DNA from: PWND01 sp964601515 | GTDB taxonomy: Bacteria; Bacteroidota; Bacteroidia; Bacteroidales; UBA7960 | Length of the DNA stretch: 14,485 bases | NCBI GenBank assembly: GCA_964601515.1 | Contig: CAZRNU010000070.1 | Location: 1 to 14,485, forward strand | Direction of reading: 5' to 3' | In this document: positions 1 to 8,767 of the stretch, piece by piece | Numbering within the stretch: position 1 is the first letter of the stretch | Layout: each line of letters opens with the position of its first letter | The notes under the pieces: model-generated | The model's input: the letters and a program-made list of their open reading frames with translations, nothing else | What the model was told of the DNA's origin: nothing | The model's database searches: none | Program-made: the position numbers and the translations under genes

Positions 1-137
1 AGTACGATTTTTATTAGTACTTTTAGTCTAGTTTCTTAGGGGTGGGCAACAGTAATAAGAAAAAACTGCCGGGTATTAAATTTTTTCATACCTTTAAATA
101 TTGTAAACACTTTCAAGCATATTTTGAAAATATAGCT

Positions 138-145
138 TAACTTTG
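138..145 (+). promoter_or_regulatory. Putative -7 promoter box for the secreted protein gene
   Basis: The octamer TAACTTTG matches the Bacteroidota -7 consensus TAnnTTTG exactly. It lies 57 nt before the ATG at 203, which would leave a 5' leader of roughly 50 nt. No good -33 TTTG is seen at the usual 17-23 nt spacing; TTTC at 111-114 is the nearest candidate, at 23 nt. Seen: the box. Inferred: that it is used. Confidence 0.45.
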
Positions 146-202
146 TTTTTTGAGTATAATTTCTTTGGAAACCATATGTACCCACAATAAAATCAGGATA
201 TT

Positions 203-3200
203 ATGAACACATTTTTACTTTTATTTTCCTCAAAAAGACAAAACAAATGCTTTTTCGAATCTGTATTTTCAGGAGGATTATTTAGACTTTTTGTTGGTTT
301 TGTAATTGTTTTATTAACAATTACAACAGTGTCAGCACAATATACCGGAGGCATAGGCTCAGGTTATGCAATGGCTGAGTTAACTTGTTTTTTAGAAGAC
401 CCGGTAATAACATCCAACTCACCTGTTTGTGATAATGCTGCTTTGTTACTGCAATCAGAGCCATCATTTGGCGACCCATACCCTCCGGAGGCTACTTATG
501 CTTGGACAGGACCGGGAGGTTGGACCTCTGATCAGGCAAATCCACAAAGAGACCCTGCTGTTGCCGGTCAGTATTATCTTATTGTTTCTGTTCCGGGTTG
601 TGGAGACAGCAATCAAATTCTTCATGAAGTTATTACAAATCCTACACCTACCGTTTTCAACATTTCAGGCGGAGGTGAATTTTGCGCCGGTGGTACAGGA
701 GTTACAATAAACCTTTCCGGTTCTCAATCCGGTGTTACGTACGAACTTGTTTTAGATGGCTCCCCTACAGGAACTACTCTGGCAGGTACCGGAGCTGCAA
801 TCGCATTTAACAATGTTACTGCTGCCGGTAATTATACAATAATTGCTGAAAATAACACCACTAACTGCGAAAACTCAATGAATGGTGATGCTACAGTTAC
901 CATAAATCCGCTGCCTACCGTTTTCAACGTTTCAGGCGGTGGTGAATTTTGCGCCGGTGGTACAGGAGTTACAATAAACCTTTCCGGTTCTCAATCCGGT
1001 GTTACGTACGAACTTGTTTTAGATGGCTCCCCTACAGGAACTACTCTGGCAGGTACCGGAGCTGCAATCGCATTTAACAATGTTACTGTTGCCGGTAATT
1101 ATACAATAATTGCTGAAAATAACACTACTAACTGCGAAAACACAATGAACGGTAATGCATCCGTTGTGGTTAACCCTCTTCCTACAGCCTTTGATTTATC
1201 GGGAGATGATGAATACTGCGCAGGAAGTCCGGGTGTAAGCTTATTCCTTTCCGGTTCAGAGGTCGGAGTAAATTACCGTTTACATAGAAATGGGTTTTAT
1301 TTAGGAATATTTCTGGAAGGTACCGGAAGTGCTTTAGAATTTGAAAATGTTATGGGAGCAGGCAATTACACTGTTGTTGCCAGAAATACAACAACAAACT
1401 GTGAAGAGTTAATGAATGGCAGCATAGATGTTACAATACTTCCTATTCCTACAGTTATAGTTGTTGCCGAGTCATCAACAGAGTTTTGCGAAGGCGGAGA
1501 AGTTGCATTTCAAGCAATACCTGAATTCCCGGCTTACCAATGGTATGAAAACACATTAGGAGAAATAACCGGGGAAGACGGTGCAACATTTATTGCTACT
1601 GAAAGCGGAGAATACTATGTTGTTGTAACTGCTGAAAACGGATGCCAAAGAGCTTCTGCTGTTCAAACAGTTACTGTTTACGACCTGCCTGTTGTTTCAA
1701 TAGCCCCGGATGGTGGAACAGAGTTTTGTGATGGCTTAACTCTAGATTTAATTGCATCCGCTTCAGGAGTTGGAAATATTTCGTACAAATGGTATAAAGA
1801 CGAAGTAGCTATAGTTGGCGCAGAAGGACCTGAATATGATGTTCTTGGAATAACTGAAACCGGAGTTTATTTCGTTGAAATTACAGACGATTTTTGCTCA
1901 AATATTTCGAATGAAATTGAAGTTACAGTATTCGAACTTCCGGTGGTTACATTAACTCCTGCAAGCCCTGTTAATCTTTGCGAAAACGACATTATAGAAG
2001 TATTGATAGAAGCAACAACCGGATTTGATCTTTACACATGGTTTAAAGACGGAGTGGAAATTTTGGGAGAAACACAAAGCTCATTGCTTGCTACCGAAGC
2101 AGGTGAATATCACGTGATAGTTACTGATAATAACTCATGCTCTAGTTCATCTGAAATTTTTGAGATTATTGTAAATCCGTTACCTGTTGTTGATATTATT
2201 GCTGCAGGTGATACTGAGTTTTGCTTTGGCGAATCTGTTTTATTTGAAGCAACACCCGGATTTGATAAATATGAGTGGTATTGGAATGGTGTTTTTATTG
2301 AAGACCACGATGAGGATACTTTGTTAGCAACTGAAGAAGGTGAATACTACGTGGTTGTTACAGATGGTTTTAATTGCATTAATACTTCAAATACAATTGA
2401 AATTATTGTTAATCCTCTTCCTGTTGTTGATATAATTGCAGATGGATTTGATCTTGACAGCGGATCTATAGTTTTCTGCGAAGGACAAACAATTGAGGTT
2501 TTATTTGAAGCAACAGCCGGATTTGATTCATATCAATGGTTTAAAGACGGAGTAGTAATTGATGAAGCTACTGAGGAATTTTATCTTGCCACAGAAACAG
2601 GCCAGTATTATGTAGTGGTTTCAAATGAGTTTAACTGCTTTGGCAACTCAGAAGTTATTACTATAATTGAACTGCCTGTCCCAATTGTTGAAATTACCAC
2701 TGATGGCGTTATAGAATTATGTTCTCAGGTTTTGGAAGCAACTCCGGGTTTCGAAAATTATTTATGGTATATTGATGGTGTTGAAATTGAAGATGAAAAC
2801 AATTCAACTCTTGTTGCTCGTTTTTCAGGTGAATATGTTGTTTGGGCTATTGATGAAAATAATTGCACAGGAATATCAGATCCTATTATTCTGAATCTTC
2901 CTGATAGGCCTATTGCTGATGCAGGAAACGACCAAACTATTGACTATGGTACATCAACCACTTTATCAGCAGCCGATGGTGGCACAGGAAACTATTCATA
3001 CAGCTGGGAACCTGCAGCATTGCTGATTGATGCAAATGTTCAAAACCCTGTAACAGTTAATTTAACTGAAACCACTGTGTTTACTCTAATGGTTATTGAT
3101 CTGGATTCAGATTGCGACAACTTTGATCAGGTTACAGTATTTGTTAATCCGTTGCCTGAAGTTTATACTCTTACAGTTTCAATTTCTCCTGTTGATGGTG

Positions 3201-3673
3201 GCAGTGTTGAAGTTAGAGTGGATGGGAATCTTCTTTCAGAGCCATACGAAATAGAGGAAGGAAAATTAGTTGAGCTTACTGCTATAAATGCAACAAATTA
3301 TGAGTTTTTACATTATGTGTTCGATTCAGGACAAATTATCGTTAATCCATATTCTTTCGTGATAAATGAAGATACTGATGTAACTGCCGTATTTGAATTC
3401 AAAAACTTTATTGTTGATATTGTAGATTCTGATGTAACATTATATCCAAACCCGGCAAGAAATCATATTAATCTTGTATGGGAAAATATCGGAAATAATG
3501 CAAGTGTAAATATTTACAATATGCAGGGACAATTAATTACTACATTAAACTACGCCGGTGTTGATGGAAATGTTAATGAAAAAATTGATTTGTCTAGTTG
3601 GCAAAAGGGTTTGTATTACGTCCGATTTTCAAATGAAAAGGGCACTACAACAAAAAGTTTTGTAGTACAATAA
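203..3673 (+). CDS. Secreted multi-domain Ig/PKD-like repeat protein with T9SS C-terminal sorting domain
   Basis: This 1156-residue protein is probably exported and anchored at or released from the cell surface by type IX secretion. It has a long signal sequence (hydrophobic core about residues 26-44, cleavage probably after SAQ at 44-46), followed by a glycine-rich YTGGIGSGYA segment of a kind often found at the mature N-terminus of Bacteroidota exported proteins. Next come an Ig-like module (about 63-148), three roughly 89-residue modules starting at 149, 238 and 327, and about six Ig-like modules (416-900). Each Ig-like module typically has a Cys near its start (EFC-type), a central Y-x-W and a later Cys, suggesting a disulfide. 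A PKD-like module (about 902-984) and an InlB/divergent-repeat-like module (985-1070) follow. The tail (1077-1156) has the T9SS type A signature: LYPNPA, NIYNMQGQ, GLYYVRF and a terminal SFVVQ. The ligand is unknown; adhesion is the usual guess for this architecture but nothing here proves it. No catalytic domain is recognisable. It is transcribed alone, between its own promoter and a terminator. Confidence 0.9.
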   Translation: MNTFLLLFSSKRQNKCFFESVFSGGLFRLFVGFVIVLLTITTVSAQYTGGIGSGYAMAELTCFLEDPVITSNSPVCDNAALLLQSEPSFGDPYPPEATYAWTGPGGWTSDQANPQRDPAVAGQYYLIVSVPGCGDSNQILHEVITNPTPTVFNISGGGEFCAGGTGVTINLSGSQSGVTYELVLDGSPTGTTLAGTGAAIAFNNVTAAGNYTIIAENNTTNCENSMNGDATVTINPLPTVFNVSGGGEFCAGGTGVTINLSGSQSGVTYELVLDGSPTGTTLAGTGAAIAFNNVTVAGNYTIIAENNTTNCENTMNGNASVVVNPLPTAFDLSGDDEYCAGSPGVSLFLSGSEVGVNYRLHRNGFYLGIFLEGTGSALEFENVMGAGNYTVVARNTTTNCEELMNGSIDVTILPIPTVIVVAESSTEFCEGGEVAFQAIPEFPAYQWYENTLGEITGEDGATFIATESGEYYVVVTAENGCQRASAVQTVTVYDLPVVSIAPDGGTEFCDGLTLDLIASASGVGNISYKWYKDEVAIVGAEGPEYDVLGITETGVYFVEITDDFCSNISNEIEVTVFELPVVTLTPASPVNLCENDIIEVLIEATTGFDLYTWFKDGVEILGETQSSLLATEAGEYHVIVTDNNSCSSSSEIFEIIVNPLPVVDIIAAGDTEFCFGESVLFEATPGFDKYEWYWNGVFIEDHDEDTLLATEEGEYYVVVTDGFNCINTSNTIEIIVNPLPVVDIIADGFDLDSGSIVFCEGQTIEVLFEATAGFDSYQWFKDGVVIDEATEEFYLATETGQYYVVVSNEFNCFGNSEVITIIELPVPIVEITTDGVIELCSQVLEATPGFENYLWYIDGVEIEDENNSTLVARFSGEYVVWAIDENNCTGISDPIILNLPDRPIADAGNDQTIDYGTSTTLSAADGGTGNYSYSWEPAALLIDANVQNPVTVNLTETTVFTLMVIDLDSDCDNFDQVTVFVNPLPEVYTLTVSISPVDGGSVEVRVDGNLLSEPYEIEEGKLVELTAINATNYEFLHYVFDSGQIIVNPYSFVINEDTDVTAVFEFKNFIVDIVDSDVTLYPNPARNHINLVWENIGNNASVNIYNMQGQLITTLNYAGVDGNVNEKIDLSSWQKGLYYVRFSNEKGTTTKSFVVQ
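647..1153 (+). repeat. 267-bp tandem duplication inside the secreted protein gene
   Basis: Two direct copies lie head to tail, starting at 647 and 914 with a period of 267 bp (89 codons, in frame). Over the first 240 bp I count six differences (positions 662, 673, 822, 859, 875, 883 against +267). The stretch 674-821 is identical to 941-1088, 148 bp including synonymous positions. After about 886 the copies diverge sharply. A third module at about 1181 is related only at protein level (CAG, LSGS and AGNYTV motifs). The near-identity suggests recent duplication or gene conversion. Confidence 0.95.
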
Positions 3674-3695
3674 TTCCGAAACTAAAGCAATATAT

Positions 3696-3729
3696 AGGGG
3701 CTGCCACATAATTCTGGCAGCCTCTTTTT
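3696..3729 (+). terminator. Intrinsic terminator of the secreted protein gene
   Basis: A perfect 7-bp GC-rich stem (GGCTGCC at 3699-3705 with GGCAGCC at 3716-3722) extends outward through a G-T and two further pairs to 3696/3725 and inward by one A-T pair, leaving an 8-nt loop. It is followed by TTTTT at 3725-3729. It begins 22 nt after the stop codon. On the opposite strand there is no U-run, so it looks one-directional. Confidence 0.9.
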
Positions 3730-3773
3730 ATTAACAAAAAAATGTTTTATCGAGCCTTACTCATTTTTTTCAA

Positions 3774-3781
3774 TAATTTTG
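3774..3781 (+). promoter_or_regulatory. Putative -7 promoter box for priA
   Basis: TAATTTTG matches TAnnTTTG exactly and ends 19 nt before the priA ATG, predicting a very short leader. No convincing -33 TTTG is visible 17-23 nt upstream. The terminator just before it supports priA needing its own promoter. Confidence 0.5.
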
Positions 3782-3800
3782 AAACCATAACTAATCTATT

Positions 3801-6293
3801 ATGGAAAGAATAACATTGTTTGTTGATGTTCTTTTGCCTCTGCCTGTAAAGGGATACTTTACATACAGGGTTCCATATGAGTTAAATGAGTTGGTTGATA
3901 TTGGTAAAAGGGTGGTTGTACCATTTGGTGCTAAAAAATTATATTCTGCCATCATAAGAAAAATTCATCAAAATCCACCTTCACAGTACTCTGTCAAGTA
4001 TATTAATTCTATACTTGATGAGAAGCCCATAATAACTGAGCATCAGTTTGCTTTTTGGGAATGGATGGCCTCTTATTATATGTGCACAGAAGGAGAGGTA
4101 ATGAATACAGCACTTCCACCGGCTCTGAAGCTTGCCAGTGAAACCAAAGTTGTTTTCAATCCCGACTTTGATAATAATTTCGAAACTCTTAATGAAAAAG
4201 AATATCTTGTTGCTGAAGCACTGGAAATAAGAAAGGTATTGAGCATAACAGAGATAACCAAAGTTACTGGACAAGCGAAGGTGTTCAACCTTATTCAAAA
4301 CCTGATGGAAAAAAAAGTTGTACTTCTTAAGGAAGAACTTGAAAATCCATACCGCCAGCGTTTTGAGACCTTTGTAAAGCTTACGTCTGAATTTCAAAAA
4401 GAAAATGCACTTAAAGAATTGTTTGATAAGCTTGAGAAAAAAGCTCCCAAGCAGCTTGAAGTTCTCATATCATACATAAAACTATCCGGCAGATATGAGC
4501 CGGAAAAAAAAGAGGTTGTGCAAGCCAAGCTACTTGAGGGTATTAAAAACCCTCATGCGATTATTAAAACTCTAATAGATAAGGGTGTTTTTGAAGCTTA
4601 CAAAAAGAAAGTAAGCAGGTTTGAGCATCAAAAAGCGGAAATTGAAAAGATAAAATTCAGCCAAGAACAAACACAAGCTTTTAATGAGATAAAAAAGAAT
4701 TTCGAAAATACTGATGTTGTATTGCTTCATGGCATTACATCTAGCGGAAAAACTGAGATTTACATAAATCTAATTAAAGAATACATTGCAAAAGGAATGC
4801 AGGTGGTTTATCTCCTGCCTGAAATTGCACTTACAACTCAAATTACCCAACGTTTAAGGTTGCACTTTGGCGCAGATGCAGGTATTTATCATTCAAAGTT
4901 TAACGATAATGAAAGAGTTGAGGTTTGGAATAACATTGCATATGGCGGCATTGAGTCTCTTGGGAAAAGCATAAACTACAAAGTTGTTATTGGCCCACGT
5001 TCAGCGCTATTCCTTCCTTATACAAAGCTTGGGCTGGTAATTGTTGACGAAGAGCATGAAACAAGCTACAAACAGCAAGACCATTCTCCAAGATATAACG
5101 CCAGAGATGCTGCAATTTACCTTGGAAAAAAATCAGGGGCAAAGGTGCTGCTGGGCTCAGCCACCCCTTCAGTTGAAACATTCTACAACGCTAAAATGGG
5201 TAAATACGGGCTTGTAACCCTAAACACCAGACATGGCGGAGTTATGCTGCCTGAAATATTTGTGGCAGATATTAAAAAAGAAACACGCCAGCGAACTTTA
5301 AAATCGCATTTTTCTTCTCTTCTGTTGGAAAAAATGCAGGAAACTCTAGATAAAGGCAAACAAGTTTTATTATTTCAAAATAGAAGAGGATATTCTTTAA
5401 GGATTGAATGTAAAGAATGTAACTGGATACCAAGTTGCAATAATTGCGATGTAACGCTTGTTTATCACAAGCATATCAATAGTTTAAAGTGTCATTACTG
5501 CGGCTACACAACTCCTCCTCCGGGTAATTGCCCTTCCTGCAATTCTACTGCAGTAATGATGAAGGGGTTTGGTACAGAAAAAATTGAAGATGAGCTTCCT
5601 ACGTTTTTTCCGGATGTTACAATTGCCAGAATGGACACAGATACTACCAGAGCAAAAAATGCATATCAAAAAATTATAAGCGATTTTTCAGAGCAAAAAA
5701 TTGACATACTGATAGGAACTCAAATGATTAGCAAGGGGCTGGATTTTGCTCATGTAGGAGTAGTTGGAATATTGAATGCAGATAATCTTCTAACCATACC
5801 TGATTTCAGAGCTCACGAAAGAGCCTATCAGCTAATGTCTCAGGTTAGTGGAAGAGCCGGAAGAAATAAGGAAAGAGGAGTTGTTGTAATACAAACAATG
5901 GACCCCTGGCATGCCATTGTCAGAATGGTAATTGATTCTGATTACATTGCAATGTACAACAGCCAATTGGAAGACAGGCAAAGATTTAAATATCCTCCTT
6001 ATTTCAGATTAATCTCATTATCATTAGTACATGCTGACCCTCAGCTGATAAGCGAAGGATCTCGTTTATTGGCAACACGTTTCAGAAAAATATTTGGAGA
6101 TTTTGTTCTTGGGCCTGAGTTTCCTCCTATTGCAAGAATTAAGAACCAGTACATTAAAAACATTATGATAAAACTGGGTAAAGACTTAAACCTTAAAGCA
6201 AACAAAAACAAAATTCAGGAAATTATTGATACGTTTAAATCTGAACAAAAATGGAAAACTGTAAGAATTATTATTAATGTTGATCCGTCTTAA
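3801..6293 (+). CDS. priA: Primosomal protein N' (replication restart helicase PriA)
   Basis: PriA is a cytoplasmic 3'-to-5' superfamily 2 DNA helicase that recognises stalled or collapsed forks and reloads the replicative helicase. The 830-residue length is normal for Bacteroidota PriA. The N-terminal 3'-DNA-end-binding domain (about 1-105) is followed by a winged-helix-like region. Helicase lobe 1 has Walker A in GITSSGKTE (Lys317) and the DEEH box at 416-419, followed by the PriA-typical SYKQQDHSPRYNARD stretch. Eight cysteines in four pairs (537/540, 546/549, 564/567, 577/580) form the two-zinc insertion. Lobe 2 carries GTQMISKGLDF and QVSGRAGR. All key residues are present. The ATG at 3801 begins the expected MERITLFVDVLLPLP start and sits just behind a promoter box. 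Its last 20 bp overlap the convergent divIC-like gene, and no terminator is visible after it. Confidence 0.98.
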   Translation: MERITLFVDVLLPLPVKGYFTYRVPYELNELVDIGKRVVVPFGAKKLYSAIIRKIHQNPPSQYSVKYINSILDEKPIITEHQFAFWEWMASYYMCTEGEVMNTALPPALKLASETKVVFNPDFDNNFETLNEKEYLVAEALEIRKVLSITEITKVTGQAKVFNLIQNLMEKKVVLLKEELENPYRQRFETFVKLTSEFQKENALKELFDKLEKKAPKQLEVLISYIKLSGRYEPEKKEVVQAKLLEGIKNPHAIIKTLIDKGVFEAYKKKVSRFEHQKAEIEKIKFSQEQTQAFNEIKKNFENTDVVLLHGITSSGKTEIYINLIKEYIAKGMQVVYLLPEIALTTQITQRLRLHFGADAGIYHSKFNDNERVEVWNNIAYGGIESLGKSINYKVVIGPRSALFLPYTKLGLVIVDEEHETSYKQQDHSPRYNARDAAIYLGKKSGAKVLLGSATPSVETFYNAKMGKYGLVTLNTRHGGVMLPEIFVADIKKETRQRTLKSHFSSLLLEKMQETLDKGKQVLLFQNRRGYSLRIECKECNWIPSCNNCDVTLVYHKHINSLKCHYCGYTTPPPGNCPSCNSTAVMMKGFGTEKIEDELPTFFPDVTIARMDTDTTRAKNAYQKIISDFSEQKIDILIGTQMISKGLDFAHVGVVGILNADNLLTIPDFRAHERAYQLMSQVSGRAGRNKERGVVVIQTMDPWHAIVRMVIDSDYIAMYNSQLEDRQRFKYPPYFRLISLSLVHADPQLISEGSRLLATRFRKIFGDFVLGPEFPPIARIKNQYIKNIMIKLGKDLNLKANKNKIQEIIDTFKSEQKWKTVRIIINVDPS

Positions 6294-6588
6294 CAATAAA
6301 AATATCTTCTCCTTCTTTCTTTAAATAGTATTGTTCTCTGGCAAATTTTTCAAGTGCTTCAGGATTTTCTCTCAACTCTTGCCTCATAATACTATCTTTC
6401 TCTATTTCCTTAATGTAATATGCCTTTTCTCGTTGCAATCTTTTTATGTCTTGGCTAAAACGATATTGTTGAAAGAAATTGTTGTTATCAAAAAACAGCA
6501 ACCATATAAAAACTGCAAAAGAAGCAATGATGTACTTGTTCTTCAGAAAGGACGGTATTTGAGGTAATTTTGGCAGCTTAAATTTCAT
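6274..6588 (-). CDS. Septum formation initiator family protein (DivIC/FtsB-like)
   Basis: This is a 104-residue bitopic membrane protein of the FtsB/DivIC family, which in other bacteria joins FtsL and FtsQ/DivIB at the division septum and helps activate septal wall synthesis. It has a basic, proline-rich cytoplasmic N-terminus, one membrane segment (about 18-33), a charged periplasmic coiled-coil helix (about 40-72), and the family's C-terminal motif (KFAREQYYLKKEGEDIF, 81-97). The ATG at 6588 is chosen over an in-frame upstream start at 6624, because the longer form adds a 12-residue N-terminus unlike the family and would place a promoter-like box inside the coding region. It lies 73 nt after tsaB, so it may be the last gene of that transcript or have its own promoter. 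Its 3' end overlaps priA by 20 bp. Confidence 0.88.
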   Translation of the reverse strand: MKFKLPKLPQIPSFLKNKYIIASFAVFIWLLFFDNNNFFQQYRFSQDIKRLQREKAYYIKEIEKDSIMRQELRENPEALEKFAREQYYLKKEGEDIFIVKTDQH

Positions 6589-6606
6589 GATACTCAATTG
6601 AATGTT

Positions 6607-6614
6607 CAAAATTA
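6607..6614 (-). promoter_or_regulatory. Putative -7 promoter box for the divIC-like gene
   Basis: On the minus strand the bases read TAATTTTG, an exact match to TAnnTTTG, ending 18 nt before the chosen ATG at 6588. No clear -33 TTTG lies at the right distance (TTTTCAG around 6633-6639 is the nearest), so this is only a candidate. If used, it would uncouple the division gene from tsaB. Confidence 0.4.
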
Positions 6615-6661
6615 CACAAAACAATTTAATATCTGAAAAGTGTATTTTTTATTTAACTCTG

Positions 6662-7381
6662 CTATTGCAGTCCTTTCACTGATGGTTTTCCGGCAACAAA
6701 ATCCTTTAAATAAAAAGGTTCAAAATATGCAAGATTTTCAAACTCACACGATAAATATTTTTTATAGGCTTCTTTAACCATGCCGCTTGCTGAACCAATT
6801 ATTTCTGGAATGAAAAACAGATTAGGGTGTTTTAAAATTTCAACACACTTCTCTGCGCCGTCTCCAAAAATAAAAAAAGGTCTTTCTTCAATACACTTTT
6901 TAAATGAGTCATTTTCAATAATAACTGCATTTATAGGTTCTATTAATTTCATTTTTTCATCGTAAACAGCGGAATACACTTCCATTCTTCGAGCATCAAT
7001 CATCGGACAAAGGTAGAAAGGACCATTTTTTACGACAGCATTGATACTGTCACTCTTTGTGTCTAAACATTGTTGGGCTAATGAATACAAAGAATCTACT
7101 CCAATTAAAGGTATATCTTTCGCAAAACAAATGCCTTTTGCTGCAGAGACACCGATTCTTAATCCTGTATAAGAGCCAGGCCCTTTATTCACGCATATTG
7201 CATTAAGGTTATCATAATCTAAATTTTGAGACTTCATTAGCTCATCAATCAAAACTGTTAGTAAAGCTGCGTGATTATAACCCTTATCAATATCTTCCTT
7301 AATCGCTACTATCCCTCCATTTCTCGACAAAGCAACTGAGCAATTCTTCGTTGCAGTTTCAATATTTAGTATGTATGTCAT
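6662..7381 (-). CDS. tsaB: tRNA threonylcarbamoyladenosine (t6A37) synthesis protein TsaB
   Basis: TsaB is a cytoplasmic, catalytically inactive paralogue of TsaD. It dimerises with TsaD and, with TsaE, lets TsaD transfer the threonylcarbamoyl group to A37 of ANN-decoding tRNAs. The 239-residue length is usual. The ASKHA-type N-terminus (ILNIETATKNCSVAL, 4-18) and the family signature GPGSYTGLRIG (67-77) followed by an AAKG helix are clear. The metal-binding HxxxH of TsaD is absent (NHAALL instead), which separates TsaB from TsaD. The start ATG overlaps the stop of the upstream adaptor gene as ATGA, so translation is probably coupled. Neither tsaD nor tsaE is in the window. Confidence 0.96.
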   Translation of the reverse strand: MTYILNIETATKNCSVALSRNGGIVAIKEDIDKGYNHAALLTVLIDELMKSQNLDYDNLNAICVNKGPGSYTGLRIGVSAAKGICFAKDIPLIGVDSLYSLAQQCLDTKSDSINAVVKNGPFYLCPMIDARRMEVYSAVYDEKMKLIEPINAVIIENDSFKKCIEERPFFIFGDGAEKCVEILKHPNLFFIPEIIGSASGMVKEAYKKYLSCEFENLAYFEPFYLKDFVAGKPSVKGLQ

Positions 7382-8739
7382 TTGTTTTCGCTAAAAAAAT
7401 CTTTTCTTTCTGATTTTGCAACTTCATCGCCGTCTTTTAAATTTCTTGAAACAGAATGATATGGTCCTGTTATTACTTCTTGGTCTAATTCGAGCCCTTC
7501 TAATACTTCAATATAATAAGAATCTTGAATTCCTGTTTTTACTTCCACGGCTTTTGCTACACCTTTGTCATAAACAAAAACTACTTCTACCGGCTTTTCT
7601 TCTTCTTTATTAATCAGCACTGAATCAATCTCTACAACTGAGTCAGCTTTTTCATCACTATTCTTTTTCTTCAAAGACTTTGAATCTCTGGTTGTAACAG
7701 CCTGTATTGGAACTGTCAAAACATCTGCAACCGTTTGTGTTTGAATATCGACTGAAGCTGACATTCCCGGTCTGAATGGAGATAAGTGATTACTTTCAGG
7801 TTTTTGCAAATGCTTGTATGAATCAGGAATAATCAATATTTTCACTTCAAAATTTGTAACCTGTTCTATCCCTAGCCCCTGTGTTTTTGCGGAATTAGCT
7901 ATTGCGCTAACCACTCCTTTAAATTTCTGGCCTAGATAAGCATCTATTTCGACAGTTGCTGTGTCTCCCAAGTTAACTCTAACTATATCATTTTCGTTAA
8001 CTTCAACAAGAACTTCCATTTCCGAAAGATTTGCAATTCTCATCATTTCTGTACCTGCAAATTGCGATGTTCCAACAACTCTTTCTCCAAGTTCGGAATC
8101 AAGTCGAGATATTGTACCATCCATTGGTGCAAAAATTCGTGTTTTGGATAAACTTTCACGAGCTTCTTTAAGCGCAGCCTCAGCACTTTTAACCTGATAT
8201 TCTGCTGCCACAACGCTTTGTGCGGCAGCTTCTGTTTCAGCTTTTCCAACCAAATATTGTGCTCTTGCTTGATCATACTCTGCATTAGAAATTGCGTCCT
8301 GTTCGAAAAGCTTTTTATTTCTCTCATAAGAAGCAGTTGCATTAATAAACTGTGCTTCAGCCTGAGCTTGCCTTGCTCTTGCATTAGCCAGATTGGCTTT
8401 AGTTGTATTTAACGAGGCACTTATTCGGTCAAGTGCAGATTCATAAAGATCCGGATTTATCCTAGCCAACAAATCGCCACGCTTAACAAACTCACCCTCT
8501 TTAACTGCAAGTTCTACTATCTCTCCTGAGACGTCAGGACTAATCTTAACTTCAATTACCGGTTGTATTTTTCCATTAGAACTTACAATTTCAACAATAG
8601 TCCGTTTTTCAGCTTTTTCAACTGTAACAGGAGTTTTGGGCTTGCTTCCAACCCATCCGGCACTTCTGCCTATAATTATAAATATTATTAGCGCAACAAC
8701 AGCCAATAATCCATATTTTAAAATTTTCTTTGTGTTCAT
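7378..8739 (-). CDS. Efflux periplasmic adaptor subunit (HlyD/MacA-like membrane fusion protein)
   Basis: This 453-residue adaptor would bridge an inner-membrane pump to an outer-membrane TolC-type channel in the periplasm. It has one N-terminal membrane anchor (about 10-23) and a first lipoyl half-motif (EIVELAVKEGEFVKRGDLLARI). A long Ala/Gln/Glu-rich helical hairpin (about 100-195) is followed by the second lipoyl half (FAPMDGTISRLDSELGERV), a beta-barrel domain (VEVNENDIVRVNLGD) and a membrane-proximal domain. A charged Lys/Glu/Asp-rich linker of about 30 residues interrupts the region after VPIQAVTTR. The overall type resembles MacA-like adaptors of ABC exporters, but RND-type adaptors are similar, so the partner class cannot be decided. 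It follows the TolC-like gene by 28 nt and overlaps tsaB by 4 bp. No pump permease is encoded here. Confidence 0.93.
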   Translation of the reverse strand: MNTKKILKYGLLAVVALIIFIIIGRSAGWVGSKPKTPVTVEKAEKRTIVEIVSSNGKIQPVIEVKISPDVSGEIVELAVKEGEFVKRGDLLARINPDLYESALDRISASLNTTKANLANARARQAQAEAQFINATASYERNKKLFEQDAISNAEYDQARAQYLVGKAETEAAAQSVVAAEYQVKSAEAALKEARESLSKTRIFAPMDGTISRLDSELGERVVGTSQFAGTEMMRIANLSEMEVLVEVNENDIVRVNLGDTATVEIDAYLGQKFKGVVSAIANSAKTQGLGIEQVTNFEVKILIIPDSYKHLQKPESNHLSPFRPGMSASVDIQTQTVADVLTVPIQAVTTRDSKSLKKKNSDEKADSVVEIDSVLINKEEEKPVEVVFVYDKGVAKAVEVKTGIQDSYYIEVLEGLELDQEVITGPYHSVSRNLKDGDEVAKSERKDFFSENK

Positions 8740-8767
8740 CGTATAGCTTTTGAAATGTAATCTATAA

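Noticed and set aside
1..24. Short inverted repeat AGTAC/GTACT with an 11-nt loop, followed by TTTT
   Set aside because: Only five base pairs with two G-C, and cut by the window edge; it could be the end of an upstream terminator but cannot be supported.
429..710. Open frame of 93 codons on the plus strand inside the secreted protein gene
   Set aside because: It is a different-frame shadow of the real gene, with a composition unlike a protein and no start signal or family resemblance.
647..1153. CRISPR array or mobile repeat
   Set aside because: The repeat is 267 bp, in frame, head to tail and codes for a protein module; there are no short repeats with unique spacers and no terminal inverted repeats.
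3981..4397. Open frame of 138 codons on the minus strand inside priA
   Set aside because: It lies wholly antisense to a clear PriA and is rich in Phe, Lys and Leu, as expected for the complement of an AT-rich gene.
8043..8384. Open frame of 113 codons on the minus strand inside the adaptor gene
   Set aside because: Same strand but another frame across the adaptor's repetitive helical hairpin; the repeated heptads keep the alternate frame open.
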